This document shows positions 42,674-51,915 of a stretch of DNA of 64,000 bases, piece after piece. Within the stretch, counting starts at the first letter, position 1. The number at the start of each line of letters is the position of its first letter. This DNA comes from Rhizobium sp. RU36D (GTDB lineage Bacteria > Pseudomonadota > Alphaproteobacteria > Rhizobiales > Rhizobiaceae), in the NCBI RefSeq assembly GCF_900176345.1, contig NZ_FWXU01000007.1, positions 186,001-250,000 on the forward strand, given 5' to 3'. The position numbers were made by a program, and so were the translations under genes. Below the pieces are notes generated by a model. That model was given only the letters and a program-made list of their open reading frames with translations, had not been told where the DNA came from and did not search any database.

Positions 42674-42826
42674 ATGGAAACCTACACCGCCATGCGTCAC
42701 TTCGCCGACAGTTGGGGCATGCTGGCCATGCTCCTGTTCTTCGTCGGTTCCGTGCTCTTCATATTCAGGCCGGGCGCCAAGAAATTGGCTGACGAGGCCG
42801 CAAGCATCCCTCTCAAGGAGGATTGA
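42674..42826 (+). CDS. fixQ: cbb3-type oxidase small subunit FixQ/CcoQ
   Basis: 50 aa with one membrane helix (WGMLAMLLFFVGSVLFIF). FixQ/CcoQ stabilises the cbb3 complex. The ATG at 42674 has GAGGAGGG upstream; the short charged tail ends IPLKED. It sits 10 bp after fixO and 2 bp before fixP, the standard order. Confidence 0.95.
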   Translation: METYTAMRHFADSWGMLAMLLFFVGSVLFIFRPGAKKLADEAASIPLKED

Positions 42827-42828
42827 AA

Positions 42829-43692
42829 ATGGCAGACAAACATATCGACGAGATCAGCGGCGTCGAAACGACTGGGCATGAATGGGACGGGATCCGCGAA
42901 CTCAACAATCCCATGCCCCGCTGGTGGGTCTATACCTTCTATGCGACGATCGTCTGGGCCATCGGCTACACCATCGCCTATCCGGCCTGGCCGCTGCTGA
43001 CCGACAGCACCAAGGGCCTGCTCGGCTATTCCAGCCGGGCTGAGGTGGCGCAGGAAATCAGCGCCGCCAAGGCCGATCAGGCCGTCTATCTCGACAAGAT
43101 CGCCGCCATGCCGCTGGCCGAGATTGCCGCTGATCCGCAGCTGTCGCAGTTTGCCATTGCCGGCGGCGCGGCCGCCTTCAAGGTGAATTGCTCCACATGT
43201 CATGGCTCGGGTGCGGCCGGCGGTGCCGGATATCCGAACCTCAACGACGACGACTGGCTGTGGGGCGGTGACCTGGAAGCGATCCACCAGACGATCGCCC
43301 ACGGCATTCGCTATGACGGCGATCCCGATACCCGCATTTCCGAGATGCCGGCCTATGGCGAGATTCTCGAGCCGGAACAGATCCGGCAGGTGGCCGCCTA
43401 TGTCGTGAGCCTGACCGGCACGCCGTCCAACGCGGCACTGGTTGAGCCCGGCAAGCAGATCTTCGCGGAGAATTGCGCTGCCTGCCACGGCGAGGATGCC
43501 AAGGGTGGACGGGATTTCGGTGCGCCGAACTTGGCAGACGCCATCTGGCTGAAGGTGAGCGACGAAGCGTCGATTGCGGCGCAAGTCGCCCAGCCGAAGC
43601 ACGGCGCCATGCCCGCTTGGGGAGCGCGCCTGGGTGATACCACCGTCAAGCAGCTGACTCTGTTCGTGCATTCGCTGGGCGGCGGCGAATAA
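42829..43692 (+). CDS. fixP: cbb3-type cytochrome c oxidase subunit III (diheme)
   Basis: 287 aa. FixP/CcoP has an N-terminal membrane anchor (WWVYTFYATIVWAIGYTIAYP) and two cytochrome c domains, with heme sites CSTCHG and CAACHG. It accepts electrons from the cytochrome bc1 complex side. The ATG at 42829 follows AAGGAGG. It is followed by a terminator hairpin at 43715, separating fixNOQP from fixGHIS. Confidence 0.97.
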   Translation: MADKHIDEISGVETTGHEWDGIRELNNPMPRWWVYTFYATIVWAIGYTIAYPAWPLLTDSTKGLLGYSSRAEVAQEISAAKADQAVYLDKIAAMPLAEIAADPQLSQFAIAGGAAAFKVNCSTCHGSGAAGGAGYPNLNDDDWLWGGDLEAIHQTIAHGIRYDGDPDTRISEMPAYGEILEPEQIRQVAAYVVSLTGTPSNAALVEPGKQIFAENCAACHGEDAKGGRDFGAPNLADAIWLKVSDEASIAAQVAQPKHGAMPAWGARLGDTTVKQLTLFVHSLGGGE

Positions 43693-43714
43693 TCCCATCG
43701 CCTGTTTCAAAAAG

Positions 43715-43755
43715 ATCGGCCCTCGAAGCTTTGCCTCGGGGGCCGATGTCGTTTT
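43715..43755 (+). terminator. Terminator after fixP
   Basis: ATCGGCCCTCGA (43715-43726) pairs with TCGGGGGCCGAT (43736-43747) over 12 bp with one G-T wobble, followed by GTCGTTTT. It lies 23 bp after the fixP stop. Confidence 0.75.
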
Positions 43756-43795
43756 GCCCCGCCGTTGGGTCTGCCCTGCGACCAAACGCCCGGTC

Positions 43796-43809
43796 TTGAT
43801 ATAAGTCAA
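43796..43809 (+). promoter_or_regulatory. FnrN/FixK box upstream of fixG
   Basis: TTGATATAAGTCAA matches TTGAT-N4-ATCAA at nine of ten fixed positions. It is 54 bp before the fixG ATG, so fixGHIS has its own low-oxygen promoter in addition to fixNOQP. Confidence 0.85.
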
Positions 43810-43863
43810 AGCGACTTTGCAGGGGGCGTGGGACAAGACGAGGGACAGCAAGAGGTTCCAGTC

Positions 43864-45447
43864 ATGAGTCTGCAGGACACCAGCGAAAAATCCGCTCCCG
43901 ACGAGGTCGAGCGCCTGGAGGCGGAGGCCGTCAATTCGGCCGCCCGCCGTAAACCACTCTACGAAGCCCGCAAGAAGATATTCCCGAAGCGGGCGTCAGG
44001 TCGTTTTCGCCAGTTCAAATGGCTTGTCATGGCGATTACGCTCGGCATCTACTATCTGACGCCTTGGCTTCGTTGGGACCGCGGCCCCTACGCACCGGAT
44101 CAGGCCGTTCTGATCGATCTTGCGCATCGCCGCTTCTATTTCTTCTTCATCGAGATTTGGCCGCAGGAGTTCTTCTTCGTCGCCGGCCTGCTTGTGATGG
44201 CCGGTTTTGGACTGTTTCTGGTCACCTCGGCCGTCGGCCGCGCCTGGTGCGGCTATACCTGTCCCCAGACGGTCTGGGTCGATCTTTTTCTGGTGGTCGA
44301 GCGCTTTATCGAAGGCGACCGAAATGCGCGGATGAAGCTCGATACCGCGCCGTGGAGCTTTGACAAGCTCTGGAAGCGCGTATCGAAACATGCGATCTGG
44401 GTCGCGATCGGTGTTCTGACAGGGGGCGCCTGGATCTTCTATTTCGCCGATGCGCCCGATCTCGCCATGGATTTCATTCACGGCAGGGCCGAGCCCGTCG
44501 CCTATATCACGGTCGCGATCCTGACAGCCACGACTTACGTGTTTGGTGGCCTGATGCGGGAGCAGGTCTGCATCTATATGTGCCCCTGGCCGCGCATCCA
44601 GGCGGCGATGCTCGACGAGAATTCGCTTGTCGTCACCTATAACGACTGGCGTGGCGAGCCGCGCACCCGTCACGCCAAGAAGGCGATCGCAGCGGGCGGG
44701 CCGGTCGGTGACTGCGTCGATTGCAATGCCTGCGTCGCCGTCTGTCCCATGGGCATCGACATCAGGGACGGCCAGCAGCTGGAATGCATCACTTGCGCGC
44801 TGTGCATCGACGCCTGCGATGGGGTCATGGATAAGGTGGGCAAGCCGCGCGGTTTGATCGCCTATGCCACGCTTGACGAATACCAATCGAACATGGCGCT
44901 GGCGACCAACAACGGATCCTCGCCCATCGTGCCTGCGAACGTCCGCAAGCCGGACGGCAGCTTCAGCGACAAGGTCAGGCATTTCGACTGGCGGATCATC
45001 TTCCGGGCGCGCACACTTCTCTACATGGGTGTTTGGAGCGCTGTCGGTATCGGTCTCATCGTGGCGCTTCTCACCCGCGACCGGTTGGAACTCAACGTGT
45101 TGCACGACCGCAATCCGCAGTATGTGCTGGAATCGGACGGCTCCATCCGCAACGGCTATTCGCTGCGGGTCCTCAACATGGTGCCGAGGCCGCGCGATAT
45201 CATCGTGTCGATCGATGGCCTGCCCGATGCGACGATGAAGGTCAACGGCCTGGCCGCGGAGCAGGTCCGCTCCTTCACGATCTCGGCGGCTCCGGATGAA
45301 GTGACAACGCTTAAGGTCTTCGTGACGCTGCCGGGCGATCAGGCGGCCTGGCAATCGGAAGAAATCCGCTTCGTCATCAAGGATGCCGGCAGCGACGAAC
45401 AGGATAGCTACACGGCCGTATTCAATGGCCCGGGGGTGAAGAAATGA
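43864..45447 (+). CDS. fixG: cbb3 oxidase maturation ferredoxin-type protein FixG/CcoG
   Basis: 527 aa. FixG/CcoG is a membrane iron-sulfur protein with Cu(II) reductase activity in cbb3 assembly. Several membrane helices lie in the N-terminal 250 residues, along with CGYTCPQTVWVDLF. Two 4Fe-4S motifs follow: CVDCNACVAVCPMGID and CITCALCIDACD. The C-terminus is an Ig-like periplasmic domain. ATG 43864 with AGAGG upstream is chosen. fixH overlaps by 4 nt. Confidence 0.96.
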   Translation: MSLQDTSEKSAPDEVERLEAEAVNSAARRKPLYEARKKIFPKRASGRFRQFKWLVMAITLGIYYLTPWLRWDRGPYAPDQAVLIDLAHRRFYFFFIEIWPQEFFFVAGLLVMAGFGLFLVTSAVGRAWCGYTCPQTVWVDLFLVVERFIEGDRNARMKLDTAPWSFDKLWKRVSKHAIWVAIGVLTGGAWIFYFADAPDLAMDFIHGRAEPVAYITVAILTATTYVFGGLMREQVCIYMCPWPRIQAAMLDENSLVVTYNDWRGEPRTRHAKKAIAAGGPVGDCVDCNACVAVCPMGIDIRDGQQLECITCALCIDACDGVMDKVGKPRGLIAYATLDEYQSNMALATNNGSSPIVPANVRKPDGSFSDKVRHFDWRIIFRARTLLYMGVWSAVGIGLIVALLTRDRLELNVLHDRNPQYVLESDGSIRNGYSLRVLNMVPRPRDIIVSIDGLPDATMKVNGLAAEQVRSFTISAAPDEVTTLKVFVTLPGDQAAWQSEEIRFVIKDAGSDEQDSYTAVFNGPGVKK

Positions 45448-45941
45448 CTGCTGTGAGGGAAAAGCCAGGCTTTGTATTCACCGGCTGGCACATGCTGGCC
45501 GTGATGGTGGCCTTCTTCGGTGTGATCATCAGCGTCAATATGCTGATGGCCTATTACGCGACGTCGACCTGGAGCGGCCTTGTCGTGAAGAACACCTATG
45601 TCGCCAGCCAGGAATTCAACGGCAAGGCCGCGGGCATTCGCGCCATGCTGGCCACCGGCATTCGCGGAACGCTGACGGTGGAGAATGGCGAGATCGCCTA
45701 TGCCCTGACGCTCGAAGATGGCAAGGCCGTGGAGGCCGATGCCGTGACGGCCCATTTCAAGCGGCCTGTCGGCGAGCACCAGGATTTCATCGCACCTCTA
45801 TTGCCCGCCGCCGATGGCCGATATGCGGCACGTCACGAGGTGCTGCCGGGCGACTGGATCGTCGAGATCATGGCCATGAAGGGTGGCGAGACCATCATGC
45901 ATGAAGCCAACCGGATATCGGTGCGTGGAGTGGTAAAATGA
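45444..45941 (+). CDS. fixH: cbb3 oxidase assembly protein FixH
   Basis: 165 aa membrane protein with one N-terminal helix (GWHMLAVMVAFFGVIISVNMLMA) and a periplasmic domain. FixH is required for cbb3 maturation together with FixI and FixG. The segment YYATSTWSGLVVKNTYVASQ is family-typical. It overlaps fixG and fixI by 4 nt each, so the genes are coupled. Confidence 0.94.
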   Translation: MTAVREKPGFVFTGWHMLAVMVAFFGVIISVNMLMAYYATSTWSGLVVKNTYVASQEFNGKAAGIRAMLATGIRGTLTVENGEIAYALTLEDGKAVEADAVTAHFKRPVGEHQDFIAPLLPAADGRYAARHEVLPGDWIVEIMAMKGGETIMHEANRISVRGVVK

Positions 45942-48250
45942 GCTGCTGTGCTGCGGGAACCGAGAGCGCGCTGGACCTTGAGCGTCTGGACCATGCTCTG
46001 CCGACATCGGAAGAGATGCGGCTGTCGAGCCGCGACCTCGGCGAGGGGCTGCGCCAGATCGACCTCAGCGTTCCAGCCGTTCATTGCGGCACCTGCATCA
46101 CGACGATCGAGCGGGCCTTGCGGCAATTACCCGAGGTCGAGCGGGCGAGGGTCAACCTCTCAACCAAACGCGTCTCCGTCGTCTGGAAGGACAAGGTCGG
46201 CGAGGTGGAGACGGATCCGGTGTCGCTCGCGCGTGCGATCGCCGCGACGGGCTACGAATCCCATCTGTTCACTTCGGCGGAGGAGGGGTCGGACGCGCTA
46301 CGCAACCAGTTGATCCGCGCCGTGGCGGTATCTGGATTTGCGGCCACCAACATCATGCTGTTGTCGGTGTCGATCTGGTCCGGCGCAGATGCCTCGACGC
46401 GCGATCTCTTCCACTGGATTTCTGCGCTGATCGCGGCTCCGGCGCTGATCTATGCCGGGCGCTTCTTCTATCAATCCGCATGGAATGCGCTCCGGCACGG
46501 CCGCACGAACATGGACGTGCCGATCGCGCTGGCAATCACGCTCTCCTACTTCGTGTCGCTGTGGGAGACGATCCATCACGGCCACCATGCCTGGTTCGAC
46601 GCGACAGTCTCGCTGCTGTTCTTCCTGCTGATCGGCCGCACGCTCGACCATATCATGCGCGACAGGGCGCGTTCGGCCATCTCGGGCCTGGCACGGCTCA
46701 GCCCCCGCGGCGCCATGGTGGTTGGCGCAGATGGTTCGCGCGACTATCGACCCGTCGAGGACATTCGCATCGGCGACCGGGTGGCGGTTTCCGCAGGCGA
46801 TCGGATCCCCGTCGATGGCCTGGTTGCTTCTGGCGCCAGCGATGTCGATATGTCGATCGTTAACGGGGAGAGTGCGCCCAATGCTGTCTCGACCGGCGAG
46901 CGGGTGCAGGCCGGCACGCTCAATCTCACGGGGTCGCTGATCATCGAAGCGACGGCTACCGCGAAAAACTCCTTCCTGGCTGAGATCATCGGGCTGATGG
47001 AAGCGGCTGAAGGGGGCAGGGCACGGTACCGGCGTATCGCCGACCGGGCCGCCCAGTATTATTCGCCCGCGGTTCATCTGCTGGCGCTCACATCCTTCAT
47101 CTTCTGGGGCCTCTACGACGGCGACTGGAAGCATGCCATGCTGGTCGCGATCGCCGTGCTGATCATCACCTGCCCTTGCGCGCTCGGGCTGGCGGTGCCG
47201 GTCGTGCAGGTGGTGGCCGCCGGCCGACTTTATCGCAACGGCATCATGGTCAAGGACGGATCGGCCATGGAGCGGCTGGCCGAAATCGACGCGGTGGCCT
47301 TCGACAAGACCGGCACGCTGACCCTGGGCCGTCCGCGCCTGGTCGGAGCAGACGAGATCAGCCGCGATGCGATGGCGCTGGGCGCAGGTCTTGCCGCTCA
47401 TTCGCGCCATCCCCTGTCTCGGGCGCTGTGGTCGTCCGCCAGTGGTCCCGTCAGGCAGTTCGAGGGTGTGCGGGAGATACCGGGCGCCGGCATCGAAGCG
47501 GAAACTACCGAGGGTCTCTACAGGCTCGGTAGCCGGCGGTTTGCCGTTACAGAGGCCCGTAACGGCGATCATGCAGATCGCGACGACAGGGCGCTTTCCG
47601 AGGTGGTCTTGTCACGCGACGGACAGGAGCTTGCCGCCTTCCGCTTTGAGGATACCTTGCGTCCCGGCGGCGAGGAGGCGATTGCCCGCCTGAAGGCTGA
47701 AGGGCTTTCGGTCGGCATATTGTCGGGCGACCGTGCCGGTGTTGTTTCAGCACTGGCCGCACGCCTGCACATGGATCATTGGAAGGCCGAATTGTCACCG
47801 CGGGAAAAGGCCGAGTTCTGTGCCTCGGCCCAGGCTGATGGCCACAGGCTGCTGATGGTCGGTGATGGCATCAACGATGCTCCCGCGCTTGCCGCGGCTC
47901 ATGTCTCGATTGCGCCGGCGACGGCCGCGGATGTCGGACGCCAGGCCGCCGACTTCGTCTTCATGCGGCCGGGCCTGGAGGCCGTACCGCTTGCCATCGA
48001 AACATCGCGCCGCGCCGGTCGGCTGATTCGCGAGAATTTCGCGCTTGCCATCGGCTACAACATCATCGCCGTTCCGATCGCGCTTGCGGGGCTTGCAACG
48101 CCGCTGATCGCCTCGATTGCGATGTCGACCTCCTCCATCATCGTGGTGGTCAACGCGCTGCGCCTCAACCGTGCCACCAAGGCGGAACGTGCGGCGCTGC
48201 GGGCGGCGGCGGTCGAATACCCATCTGCCGGTACGAGGTTAGCCTCATGA
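45938..48250 (+). CDS. fixI: Copper-transporting P1B-type ATPase FixI/CcoI
   Basis: 770 aa. FixI exports copper for the CuB site of the cbb3 oxidase. The N-terminal heavy-metal domain has VHCGTCITTIERAL; the membrane CPC motif is in IITCPCALGLAVPVV; the phosphorylation site is FDKTGTLTLG and the hinge GDGINDAPALAAAH. An extra N-terminal CC pair (MSCCAAG) is present. It overlaps fixH and fixS by 4 nt. Confidence 0.96.
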   Translation: MSCCAAGTESALDLERLDHALPTSEEMRLSSRDLGEGLRQIDLSVPAVHCGTCITTIERALRQLPEVERARVNLSTKRVSVVWKDKVGEVETDPVSLARAIAATGYESHLFTSAEEGSDALRNQLIRAVAVSGFAATNIMLLSVSIWSGADASTRDLFHWISALIAAPALIYAGRFFYQSAWNALRHGRTNMDVPIALAITLSYFVSLWETIHHGHHAWFDATVSLLFFLLIGRTLDHIMRDRARSAISGLARLSPRGAMVVGADGSRDYRPVEDIRIGDRVAVSAGDRIPVDGLVASGASDVDMSIVNGESAPNAVSTGERVQAGTLNLTGSLIIEATATAKNSFLAEIIGLMEAAEGGRARYRRIADRAAQYYSPAVHLLALTSFIFWGLYDGDWKHAMLVAIAVLIITCPCALGLAVPVVQVVAAGRLYRNGIMVKDGSAMERLAEIDAVAFDKTGTLTLGRPRLVGADEISRDAMALGAGLAAHSRHPLSRALWSSASGPVRQFEGVREIPGAGIEAETTEGLYRLGSRRFAVTEARNGDHADRDDRALSEVVLSRDGQELAAFRFEDTLRPGGEEAIARLKAEGLSVGILSGDRAGVVSALAARLHMDHWKAELSPREKAEFCASAQADGHRLLMVGDGINDAPALAAAHVSIAPATAADVGRQAADFVFMRPGLEAVPLAIETSRRAGRLIRENFALAIGYNIIAVPIALAGLATPLIASIAMSTSSIIVVVNALRLNRATKAERAALRAAAVEYPSAGTRLAS

Positions 48251-48402
48251 ATATGTTGATCTTTCTCATTCCGATCGCGCTGCTGCTTGGCGCGCTCGGA
48301 CTGTTCGCGTTTCTCTGGTCGCTGAAATCCGGGCAATATGAGGACCTGGAAGGCGCGGCCTGGCGGGCGCTCGAGGATGACGACGACAGGCCGGCCGCCT
48401 GA
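48247..48402 (+). CDS. fixS: cbb3 oxidase maturation protein FixS/CcoS
   Basis: 51 aa: a single helix (FLIPIALLLGALGLFAFLW) followed by SGQYEDLEGAAWRAL and an acidic tail with DDDD. This is the CcoS pattern, a small protein needed for metal insertion into cbb3. The ATG overlaps the fixI stop by 4 nt, closing the fixGHIS operon. Confidence 0.93.
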   Translation: MNMLIFLIPIALLLGALGLFAFLWSLKSGQYEDLEGAAWRALEDDDDRPAA

Positions 48403-48501
48403 CGCCGGAAGTCTGTCGCACGCTCACGATTCCGCCTTGCCGCCTGCCCGGTAGAATGCGAGAAAGCCTCCCTAATCGATTTGCATGCGGAGGTCTTTGT
48501 C

Positions 48502-49932
48502 GTGCAGCAGGCTGAAATCGGACTGATCGGTCTTGGGGTCATGGGCTCCAATCTTGCCCTTAACATCGCGGAAAAAGGTAACCGCATCGCGGTCTTCAAC
48601 CGGACCGTCGCCCGCACCGAGGAGTTTCTCGGTGAGGCTGGCGATCTTGCCGGCCAGGTCATCGGCTGCAAGACGATGGAGGAATTTGTTGCCGCCATCC
48701 GCCCGCCGCGGCCGATCATCATCATGATCAAGGCGGGCGATGCGGTGGATCAGCAGATGGCGGCGCTGGCGCCGCTGCTGGCCAAGGGCGACATCATGAT
48801 CGATGCCGGCAATGCCAATTTCCGCGACACCGTCGCCCGCTTTGACCGCCTCAAGGACACCGGCCTGACCTTCATCGGCATGGGTGTGTCTGGTGGCGAA
48901 GAAGGCGCGCGTCACGGACCTTCGATCATGGTCGGCGGTACCGAAGAAAGCTGGAAGCGGGTCGAGAAGGTGCTGACCTCCATCGCCGCCAAGTTCAACG
49001 ACGAGCCTTGCGTCGCCTGGCTCGGCAATGACGGCGCCGGACATTTCGTCAAGACGATCCATAACGGCATCGAATATGCCGACATGCAGATGATCGCCGA
49101 AATCTACGGCATCCTGCGCGATGGTCTCGGCAAGAGCGCAGCCGAAATCGGCTCGATCTTCGGTGACTGGAACAAGGGCCGACTGAACTCCTACCTCATT
49201 GAGATCTCCGAAAAGGTGCTCGCGGCAACCGATCCGATTTCCGGCGGTGCCATGGTCGATATGATCCTCGACAAGGCCGGCCAGAAGGGCACCGGCAAAT
49301 GGTCGGCGATCGAAGCGCAGAACATGGGCGTGCCGGCCACCGCGATCGAAGCGGCCGTTGCTGCGCGCAGCCTTTCCTCGCTCAAGGGCGAGCGCGAGGC
49401 TGCTGAGAAGATCTTCGGCAAGCCGGAATACAAGTTCCCGGTCGCCTATGGCGACGACCTGAAGAAGGACCTGGAGCTCGCCTTGTTCGCTGCCAAGATC
49501 GGCGCCTATGCGCAAGGTTTCGCTGTCATGGCGGAGGCCTCGCGCGAATATGGCTGGAACCTGCCGATGCCGACGATTGCCCGCATTTGGCGCGCCGGCT
49601 GCATCATTCGCTCGCAGTTCCTTGACGAGATCACCACCGCCTTCACCAAGGCGCCTGATGTCGCCAATCTGATCGTCACGCCGGCCTTCGCCGACATGGT
49701 CAAGGAATCGCTGCCGGCCCTGCGCCGCGTGGTGGCGGCTTCCGTGTCCGCCGGTCTCCCGGTTCCGGCGCTTACATCGGCACTCACCTACTTCGACGCC
49801 TACCGCCAGGGCCGCGGCACCGCCAACCTGATCCAGGCGCAGCGCGACTTCTTCGGCGCCCATGGCTTCGATCGTCTCGACGGCAAGGACTTCCATCACG
49901 GCCCGTGGGGCTCGGGTGCGGCGACGTTCTGA
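48502..49932 (+). CDS. gnd: 6-phosphogluconate dehydrogenase, decarboxylating
   Basis: 476 aa. Gnd oxidises 6-phosphogluconate to ribulose 5-phosphate with NADP+ in the pentose phosphate pathway. The Rossmann motif is IGLIGLGVMGSNLALNIAEKG (first half within residues 5-20); VSGGEEGARHGPSIMVGG and FVKTIHNGIEYADMQ hold catalytic residues, and the C-terminal ends DFHHGPWGSG. The GTG at 48502 is chosen because GGAGG lies 8 nt upstream and it gives the usual length; a TTG at 48481 would add 7 unneeded residues. A strong terminator follows. Confidence 0.96.
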   Translation: MQQAEIGLIGLGVMGSNLALNIAEKGNRIAVFNRTVARTEEFLGEAGDLAGQVIGCKTMEEFVAAIRPPRPIIIMIKAGDAVDQQMAALAPLLAKGDIMIDAGNANFRDTVARFDRLKDTGLTFIGMGVSGGEEGARHGPSIMVGGTEESWKRVEKVLTSIAAKFNDEPCVAWLGNDGAGHFVKTIHNGIEYADMQMIAEIYGILRDGLGKSAAEIGSIFGDWNKGRLNSYLIEISEKVLAATDPISGGAMVDMILDKAGQKGTGKWSAIEAQNMGVPATAIEAAVAARSLSSLKGEREAAEKIFGKPEYKFPVAYGDDLKKDLELALFAAKIGAYAQGFAVMAEASREYGWNLPMPTIARIWRAGCIIRSQFLDEITTAFTKAPDVANLIVTPAFADMVKESLPALRRVVAASVSAGLPVPALTSALTYFDAYRQGRGTANLIQAQRDFFGAHGFDRLDGKDFHHGPWGSGAATF

Positions 49933-49957
49933 GGCACGTCGACAAGCCAGACATGCG

Positions 49958-49987
49958 ACGGCGGCCAAGAGGCCGCCGTTTTCTTTT
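49958..49987 (+). terminator. Rho-independent terminator after gnd
   Basis: ACGGCGGCC and GGCCGCCGT form a perfect 9-bp stem with a 4-nt loop (AAGA), followed directly by TTTCTTTT. It lies 25 bp after the gnd stop. Confidence 0.92.
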
Positions 49988-50083
49988 GCGGCACAAGGCG
50001 GGCAATCAGGGTATGGCCAATTGAAATGCTGATTTCGCCATGCAATGAAATACCGTGTCCCGAAACGGAAGGCGGTTTGTTGC

Positions 50084-50380
50084 ATGTTCAAGAAGCTGAT
50101 GGCGTATACGCATTCGGGAAATACCTTGCTTGGCGACGTTGTTACAACGTCCGCCAGCGAAAAAGGCATGCTCTCGTCTTCGCATTTCGAATGGCGTGTT
50201 AAACGTACTCTTGATGGCGGCGACTACCTTATCGGGATCAAGATGAAACCCGACGGTTCCGTCGGAGCAGAAGGCTCGGCCTGGAACTATATCAATTTCG
50301 ATCTGGAAACAGCCATCAGAATTCGCGACCGTCTCAATGACTGCATTACGACGATTGAACAAGCTCGCGACAAAAAGTAA
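50084..50380 (+). CDS. Small conserved-looking protein of unknown function
   Basis: 98 aa from the ATG at 50084 (GGAAGG about 11 nt upstream); an in-frame ATG at 50045 would add 13 residues but lacks an RBS. No family is recognised. The protein has no signal peptide or membrane helix and looks alpha/beta (SHFEWRVKRTLDGGDYLIGI, then YINFDLETAIRIRDRLNDCI). It stands alone after the gnd terminator, convergent with the LacI regulator gene. It is accepted as a gene because of normal composition and its isolated position. Confidence 0.6.
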   Translation: MFKKLMAYTHSGNTLLGDVVTTSASEKGMLSSSHFEWRVKRTLDGGDYLIGIKMKPDGSVGAEGSAWNYINFDLETAIRIRDRLNDCITTIEQARDKK

Positions 50381-50426
50381 GCCGGGCGCTTTCCCCGCTA
50401 TTCCTTTCAAAACAGGATGTTAAGCG

Positions 50427-51464
50427 TCACTCCGGCCACATCGGCTGGCTGACGCTCTGCAACGCCTCGGGCGGCGCGCCGTCGATGCTGGCGATGACGG
50501 CGCTGGCGAGCGAGCGGCCCGCCTGGCGCACGTCTTCAAAGGCTGTGATGATTTCCGGGCGGATCCACTTGAGGATGGGGACCGCCTGCTTGGATACGAG
50601 ATCAACATCGGTGCCAAGGCGCTTGTCGGCGGCTTCGATGGCGGCGTTGACGGCAATGGCTGCGCTGCTGGATGAGCAGATTATGCCGTCAGGGGCGTCC
50701 GGCCCCCGCATCAGGGCCTCCAGGTCATCGCGAATACCGGAAAGCGGCGTGTCGATATTCACCTTTGTCTGCACTTCCTCGGCGCCGAAATCATGGAGCG
50801 CTGCCTGAAACCCGTTGCGGGTGTGCAGGTAGTAAGTCAGCGTGCTCGGCGGGTAGAGCAGGGCGATCCGTCGCCGCTTGCGCTCCTTTACCAGACGCTC
50901 GACGGCGCCGTAGGCAAAGGCCTCGTTGTCGAAGTCGTGATAGGGATGAATGATCTCGCTATCGGTGCGGCCATGGGTGGCGAACGGCATGTTGTGCTCG
51001 CTCAGCAGCCGGATCCTCGGGTCGTTCGGCTCCGTGCGCGAGATGATCACGCCGTCGGCCGAGCCTGTATCGAGAATGTAGCGCACTGGCAGCATGGGGT
51101 CCTTGCTGTGGGAGTGCGGCGTGACGACGATGTGATAGGGCGTGCCGCTCAGCACTTCCGAAATGCCGAACACCATCTGGCTGGAGAAACCCATGATCTC
51201 CTCGTCGATGGACAGAACCAGCGCGATGACATTGGTCTTGCCGGTCCGCAGACGCACCCCGGCGCGGTTGGGCTGATAGCCGAGTTGGCGTGCCACCATG
51301 CGCACGCGCTCCTTGGTGTCGGCGCCGATATCCGGCGCATCCTTCAAGGCGCGTGAAACCGTGGTGATACCGAGGCCTGTCATGAAGGCGATGGTCTTGA
51401 GCGTCGGGCGCACGGGTGCCAACCCCGCGGCCGCCTGTGCCGCGCTTCTAGTGTCTTGTACCAT
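50427..51464 (-). CDS. LacI-family transcriptional regulator
   Basis: 345 aa. The helix-turn-helix is LKTIAFMTGLGITTVSRAL (residues about 25-43), followed by the hinge region (LGYQPNRAGVRLRTGKTN) and a periplasmic-binding-protein-like effector domain. Its N-terminus is about 20 residues longer than usual. The ATG at 51464 has GGGGG upstream. It is divergent from the sugar ABC transporter operon and very probably regulates it. The inducer is unknown; a mannoside or related sugar is suggested by the neighbours. Confidence 0.9.
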   Translation of the reverse strand: MVQDTRSAAQAAAGLAPVRPTLKTIAFMTGLGITTVSRALKDAPDIGADTKERVRMVARQLGYQPNRAGVRLRTGKTNVIALVLSIDEEIMGFSSQMVFGISEVLSGTPYHIVVTPHSHSKDPMLPVRYILDTGSADGVIISRTEPNDPRIRLLSEHNMPFATHGRTDSEIIHPYHDFDNEAFAYGAVERLVKERKRRRIALLYPPSTLTYYLHTRNGFQAALHDFGAEEVQTKVNIDTPLSGIRDDLEALMRGPDAPDGIICSSSSAAIAVNAAIEAADKRLGTDVDLVSKQAVPILKWIRPEIITAFEDVRQAGRSLASAVIASIDGAPPEALQSVSQPMWPE

Positions 51465-51915
51465 GGGGCCCCCGTCGATGCATTGGCCATTCTTATACTG
51501 CTTATTGTCAGCGGCTGTAAACGAACGCGTTTTGCCTCGCGCGGCCACCACTAGCGTTAATAACTGTAACGATACAGGTCTATTGTCGAGCGGTTTTTGC
51601 AGGCAAAACTTTTGCGCGAATAATCTGCAGTTGTTGGTGCTGCGCGAAAGCCTATCTTCGCATCCGCAAAACTGCGTAACGGAAGGCGTTGTGCTAAAAT
51701 TGACGAAAATGACCCGCAAATGCTCGGATATACAACGATAATTCGGGTTGGTTGCGTTGCGAGAGATGCAAAATTGATCATTTAATCGACTCCAATATAG
51801 CGCTTATCTCAGGTTGAAATTCATCACGAAAGAAAAAATTTTGATGCTGCGGTTGCGTCTTTAAATCGTTTCGAATAGGTTTTTCCGGCAACGTTTCAGT
51901 GAGGGAGGAGAACTC
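51465..51915. promoter_or_regulatory. Divergent control region of the LacI regulator and sugar ABC operon
   Basis: The 451-bp gap has no gene and is more AT-rich than the surroundings. GTAAACGAACGCGTTTTGCC (51516-51535), with the perfect central palindrome AACGCGTT at 51524-51531, resembles LacI-family operators that centre on CG. It is about 60 bp before the regulator start. The transporter promoter should lie near 51800-51890; the RBS is GAGGGAGGAG. Confidence 0.4.
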
